32,711 nt of DNA from an uncultured Prevotellaceae bacterium. GTDB lineage: Bacteria > Bacteroidota > Bacteroidia > Bacteroidales > Bacteroidaceae. Below the pieces are notes generated by a model that saw nothing but the letters and a program-made list of their open reading frames with translations, was not told the DNA's origin and did not search any database. Numbering within the stretch: position 1 is the first letter of the stretch; the number at the start of each line of letters is the position of its first letter. The stretch is taken from NCBI GenBank assembly GCA_946541745.1, contig CAMNJY010000009.1:1-32711 (forward strand), given 5' to 3'. Both the position numbers and the translations under genes were made by a program. Positions 30,690-32,711 of the stretch are shown here, in pieces.

Positions 30690-31718
30690 TTATAGCAGAC
30701 GCTCCGCCTCCTTGCGTGCAGGTTTGCCGGTAGCGGTCAGGGGTATGCGGGCGGTGTGGACATAGGCGCGGGGGAGCCAGTATCTGGGCAGCACCTGCCG
30801 GCAGACATCCTGGGCGGCCGTCGGGTCGCCCTCGGTCAGCAGGACGACCACCTCGCCAAACTTCTCGTCACGCCGTTTGCTAATCATAAAAGGCTCGGGC
30901 AGGTGCGGACGCAGTATCCGCTCCACCTCCTCGGCCTGAATCTTCAGTCCGCCGGAACAGATGACGTTGTCCTTGCGGCCAACGATGCGGAAGCGACCGT
31001 CGGGAGCCAGTTCTGCTATGTCGTTGGTTACCAGCGGCCCTTCATGAACCGCCGGTGCGTCGATGATGAGACAGCTGTCGGCACCGAGCTTCAGGCCGAC
31101 GCCCGCCATTGGTGTGTACCAGTTGGTGGCCGCCGGGCCGCTGAGTCGTCTGAGGGCAATGTGCGACAGCGTCTCCGTCATGCCATAGGTGCTCCACACA
31201 GCATTGGGAAAGGTCTGCAGCTCAGCGGCCAGACGGTCGTCAATGGCTCCGCCACCGATAATCAGGTGGCGGATCTCCATCAGCCGCTGCCGCTCGTCAG
31301 CTACCTGCAGCGAGTTCCACACCTGCAGCGGCACCATCGCCGCGAAGTCGATAGTCGCCGCCCCTCCTCCGCCGTCCCCCTGCTGCGGGATGGGCACCCC
31401 GAGCGGATGGCCGCCGGGAGGCACATTGATGAGTCGCAGCCCGCGTACCAACGAGCGCACCACCATCATCTTGCCGGCAATAAAGTCGAGCGGCATGCAG
31501 AGCAGGGCGGTATCGCCCTCATGCAGCCCCAGGAAGTCGCAGGTGAGTCTGGCCGAAGCCTCCATGCGACGCTTCTCTACCCACATCGGCTTGGGCTTGC
31601 CCGTCGACCCGCTGGTATGCACCAGCACCGTGTCCGAGGCGTTATTCCACTCCTCAAGAAATTCTTCTACAGTCACTTTGCTATTCGCTTCAGACCATTC
31701 GCCACAGTTCGTCGCCAC
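30690..31718 (-). CDS. menE: o-Succinylbenzoate-CoA ligase (short Bacteroidetes form)
   Basis: A 342-residue ANL-superfamily adenylating enzyme that joins o-succinylbenzoate to CoA in menaquinone synthesis. Motifs: the A3 loop LVHTSGSTGKPKP at about 32-44, A5 STYGMTET, A8 GRKDNVICSGGLKI, and the C-terminal catalytic Lys in TATGKPARKE. It lacks the first ~100 residues of longer ligases, as is usual in Bacteroidetes MenE. The start is uncertain: GTG 31718 is used here, and GTG 31676 would also leave the motifs intact. It overlaps the upstream menC by 29 bp in another frame, which implies translational coupling. Confidence 0.9.
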   Translation of the reverse strand: MATNCGEWSEANSKVTVEEFLEEWNNASDTVLVHTSGSTGKPKPMWVEKRRMEASARLTCDFLGLHEGDTALLCMPLDFIAGKMMVVRSLVRGLRLINVPPGGHPLGVPIPQQGDGGGGAATIDFAAMVPLQVWNSLQVADERQRLMEIRHLIIGGGAIDDRLAAELQTFPNAVWSTYGMTETLSHIALRRLSGPAATNWYTPMAGVGLKLGADSCLIIDAPAVHEGPLVTNDIAELAPDGRFRIVGRKDNVICSGGLKIQAEEVERILRPHLPEPFMISKRRDEKFGEVVVLLTEGDPTAAQDVCRQVLPRYWLPRAYVHTARIPLTATGKPARKEAERLL

Positions 31719-32703
31719 GTATCTCCAACGGCATGGCTATGTTGTCGGTGAACAGCTGCCCCGTGCCGAGGCCCTGGGGCATGGAGATATGGTCGCCATA
31801 GACCGAGCTGCAGAACTGTGCTACGGCGTTCAGGCCGACGTTGCTCTCCAGGGCCGAGGTGATCCACGAACCCGCATCATGCTGCCGGGCTGCCTCTATC
31901 CACTCGCGACAGCCGGCCATGCCTCCGTGCAGCGACGGTTTCAGCACGATGTAGGACGGTTTGATAACGTTCAGCAGGTGCGACTTCATCTCACGGTCGT
32001 TCACGCCTATCAGTTCCTCGTCCAGCGCGATGGGGATGGGCGACTCGCGACACAGCTCAGCCATGAACGCCCACTGTCCGGCCTTGATGGGCTGCTCTAT
32101 GCTCTGAGCATACTGCGACAGCAGCTCCAGCTTGTACAGTGTGGCGTCGTCATAGGTAAAGCCACCGTTGGCGTCGAGCCTTATCTCCACCTCGTGCCAC
32201 GAGAAGCGGTCGCGGATGCGACGCACCAGGTCCAGCTCCTGGTCGAAGTCGATGGCTCCTATCTTCAGCTTCACGCAACGGAACCCCTGCTCCAGCTTCT
32301 GCTCCATGCGCTGCAGCATCTCGTCGTAACGGCCCATCCACACCAGCCCGTTGATGGGTATGCCCTCCTCGCCGCGGCTGAAGGCGGTATCAAACAGGCG
32401 GTCGCCATTACGGAGACTGAGCATCGCCGTTTCCAAACCGAAGAGCATGGACGGGTAGTCGCGCATCGGCTCGTAGGGTATCTGCCCAGACTGCTCTACA
32501 AGGTCACAGAACTGGCGGAGCACGCCGGCATAGTCCGTCAGCACATCACAGCTCAGGTCGGGCAGCGGCGCGCACTCGCCCACCCCGACGGCCTCGCCGT
32601 CGGTCATCGTCACTATCCATATTTTCCGCTCGGTGTACACCCCACGGCTGGTGCCCGCCGGTTGTTTGAAATGGAGCACCCGCTCCTGTATCGTTACTTT
32701 CAT
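31690..32703 (-). CDS. menC: o-Succinylbenzoate synthase
   Basis: A 337-residue enolase-superfamily enzyme that dehydrates SHCHC to o-succinylbenzoate in menaquinone synthesis. Catalytic features: Lys pair in VKLKIG, metal ligands in RLDANGGF (Asp), EQP (Glu) and LDEE (Asp), and the second Lys in VLKPSLHGG. The N-terminal capping domain (PAGTSRGVYTERKIWIV, VGVGECAPLPDLS) is complete, with ATG at 32703. It is followed by, and overlaps, menE. Other men genes probably lie to the right of the window. The last 8 bp of the window hold nothing more. Confidence 0.93.
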   Translation of the reverse strand: MKVTIQERVLHFKQPAGTSRGVYTERKIWIVTMTDGEAVGVGECAPLPDLSCDVLTDYAGVLRQFCDLVEQSGQIPYEPMRDYPSMLFGLETAMLSLRNGDRLFDTAFSRGEEGIPINGLVWMGRYDEMLQRMEQKLEQGFRCVKLKIGAIDFDQELDLVRRIRDRFSWHEVEIRLDANGGFTYDDATLYKLELLSQYAQSIEQPIKAGQWAFMAELCRESPIPIALDEELIGVNDREMKSHLLNVIKPSYIVLKPSLHGGMAGCREWIEAARQHDAGSWITSALESNVGLNAVAQFCSSVYGDHISMPQGLGTGQLFTDNIAMPLEIRGDELWRMV

Positions 32704-32711
32704 ATTTATTT

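Noticed and set aside
31690-31718. menC/menE overlap as a frameshift or fusion remnant
   Set aside because: Both proteins are complete with their own motifs, so a coupled overlap is the simpler reading.
30756-31751. 331-residue plus-strand ORF opposite menE
   Set aside because: menE has all adenylation motifs; this frame has none and no promoter.
1-32711. A previously undescribed defence or mobile system
   Set aside because: No nuclease, toxin, recombinase, transposase, reverse transcriptase or methylase was recognised; nearly all genes are housekeeping or envelope genes.

Overview
The window looks like a chromosomal segment of a Bacteroidales bacterium, most likely Prevotellaceae (Prevotella/Segatella-like). 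Evidence: promoters of the Bacteroidetes type (TTTG, about 20 bp, TAnnTTTG) before many genes, weak or absent Shine-Dalgarno sequences, a carboxypeptidase-regulatory-domain outer membrane beta-barrel, a secreted protein with MBG-like domains and a T9SS-like C-terminus, a hybrid kinase/AraC regulator, and the order nusB-yajC-ybbR-coaE-DUF5606. Coding density is high and coding DNA is GC-rich. I saw no tRNA, rRNA, CRISPR array, prophage, transposase or defence island.

Layout. 1-3.7 kb (+): end of an M24 Xaa-Pro aminopeptidase, an exported C1B cysteine peptidase, an exported histidine acid phosphatase-like enzyme, and a type II pantothenate kinase ended by a strong hairpin. 3.8-8.4 kb: a low-complexity exported protein, a small histidine phosphatase (-), a DUF308 membrane protein, a 556-bp AT-rich gap with a palindrome cluster, uridine kinase (-), and a putative beta-barrel protein. 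8.5-14.2 kb (-): a surface block of a coiled-coil lipoprotein, an OmpA-family porin and an MBG/T9SS cargo-like protein. 14.4-16.4 kb (+): ribosomal protein L31 type B, then a glutathione peroxidase-thioredoxin reductase pair. 16.5-19.9 kb: a sensor-less hybrid two-component regulator convergent with, and overlapping, a sodium:solute symporter. 20-22.9 kb: a lipoprotein (+), then the minus-strand operon rplY-pth-hslR-queF. 23-26.4 kb (+): nusB-yajC-ybbR-coaE-DUF5606. 26.4-29.4 kb (-): a large outer membrane beta-barrel with a Gly/Arg-rich tail. 29.5-32.7 kb: aroB (+) convergent with the menaquinone genes menC-menE (-).

How the genes fit together. Most of the window is housekeeping: CoA synthesis (coaW, coaE), the shikimate pathway and menaquinone (aroB, menC, menE), translation (L31, L25, Pth, Hsp15-like), preQ0 reduction to preQ1 (queF), pyrimidine salvage (udk) and peroxide defence (gpx with trxB). 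The envelope genes (lipoprotein, OmpA, T9SS cargo, beta-barrels) are the accessory part.

I did not find a convincing undescribed multi-gene system. The best leads are regulatory and structural: a mirrored divergent promoter with a 19-bp perfect inverted repeat, three promoters that predict nearly leaderless mRNAs, a 36-bp perfect palindrome cluster, a terminator directly against the start codon of the MBG gene, a possible small RNA after trxB, and recurrent 24-bp in-frame tandem repeats in envelope proteins.
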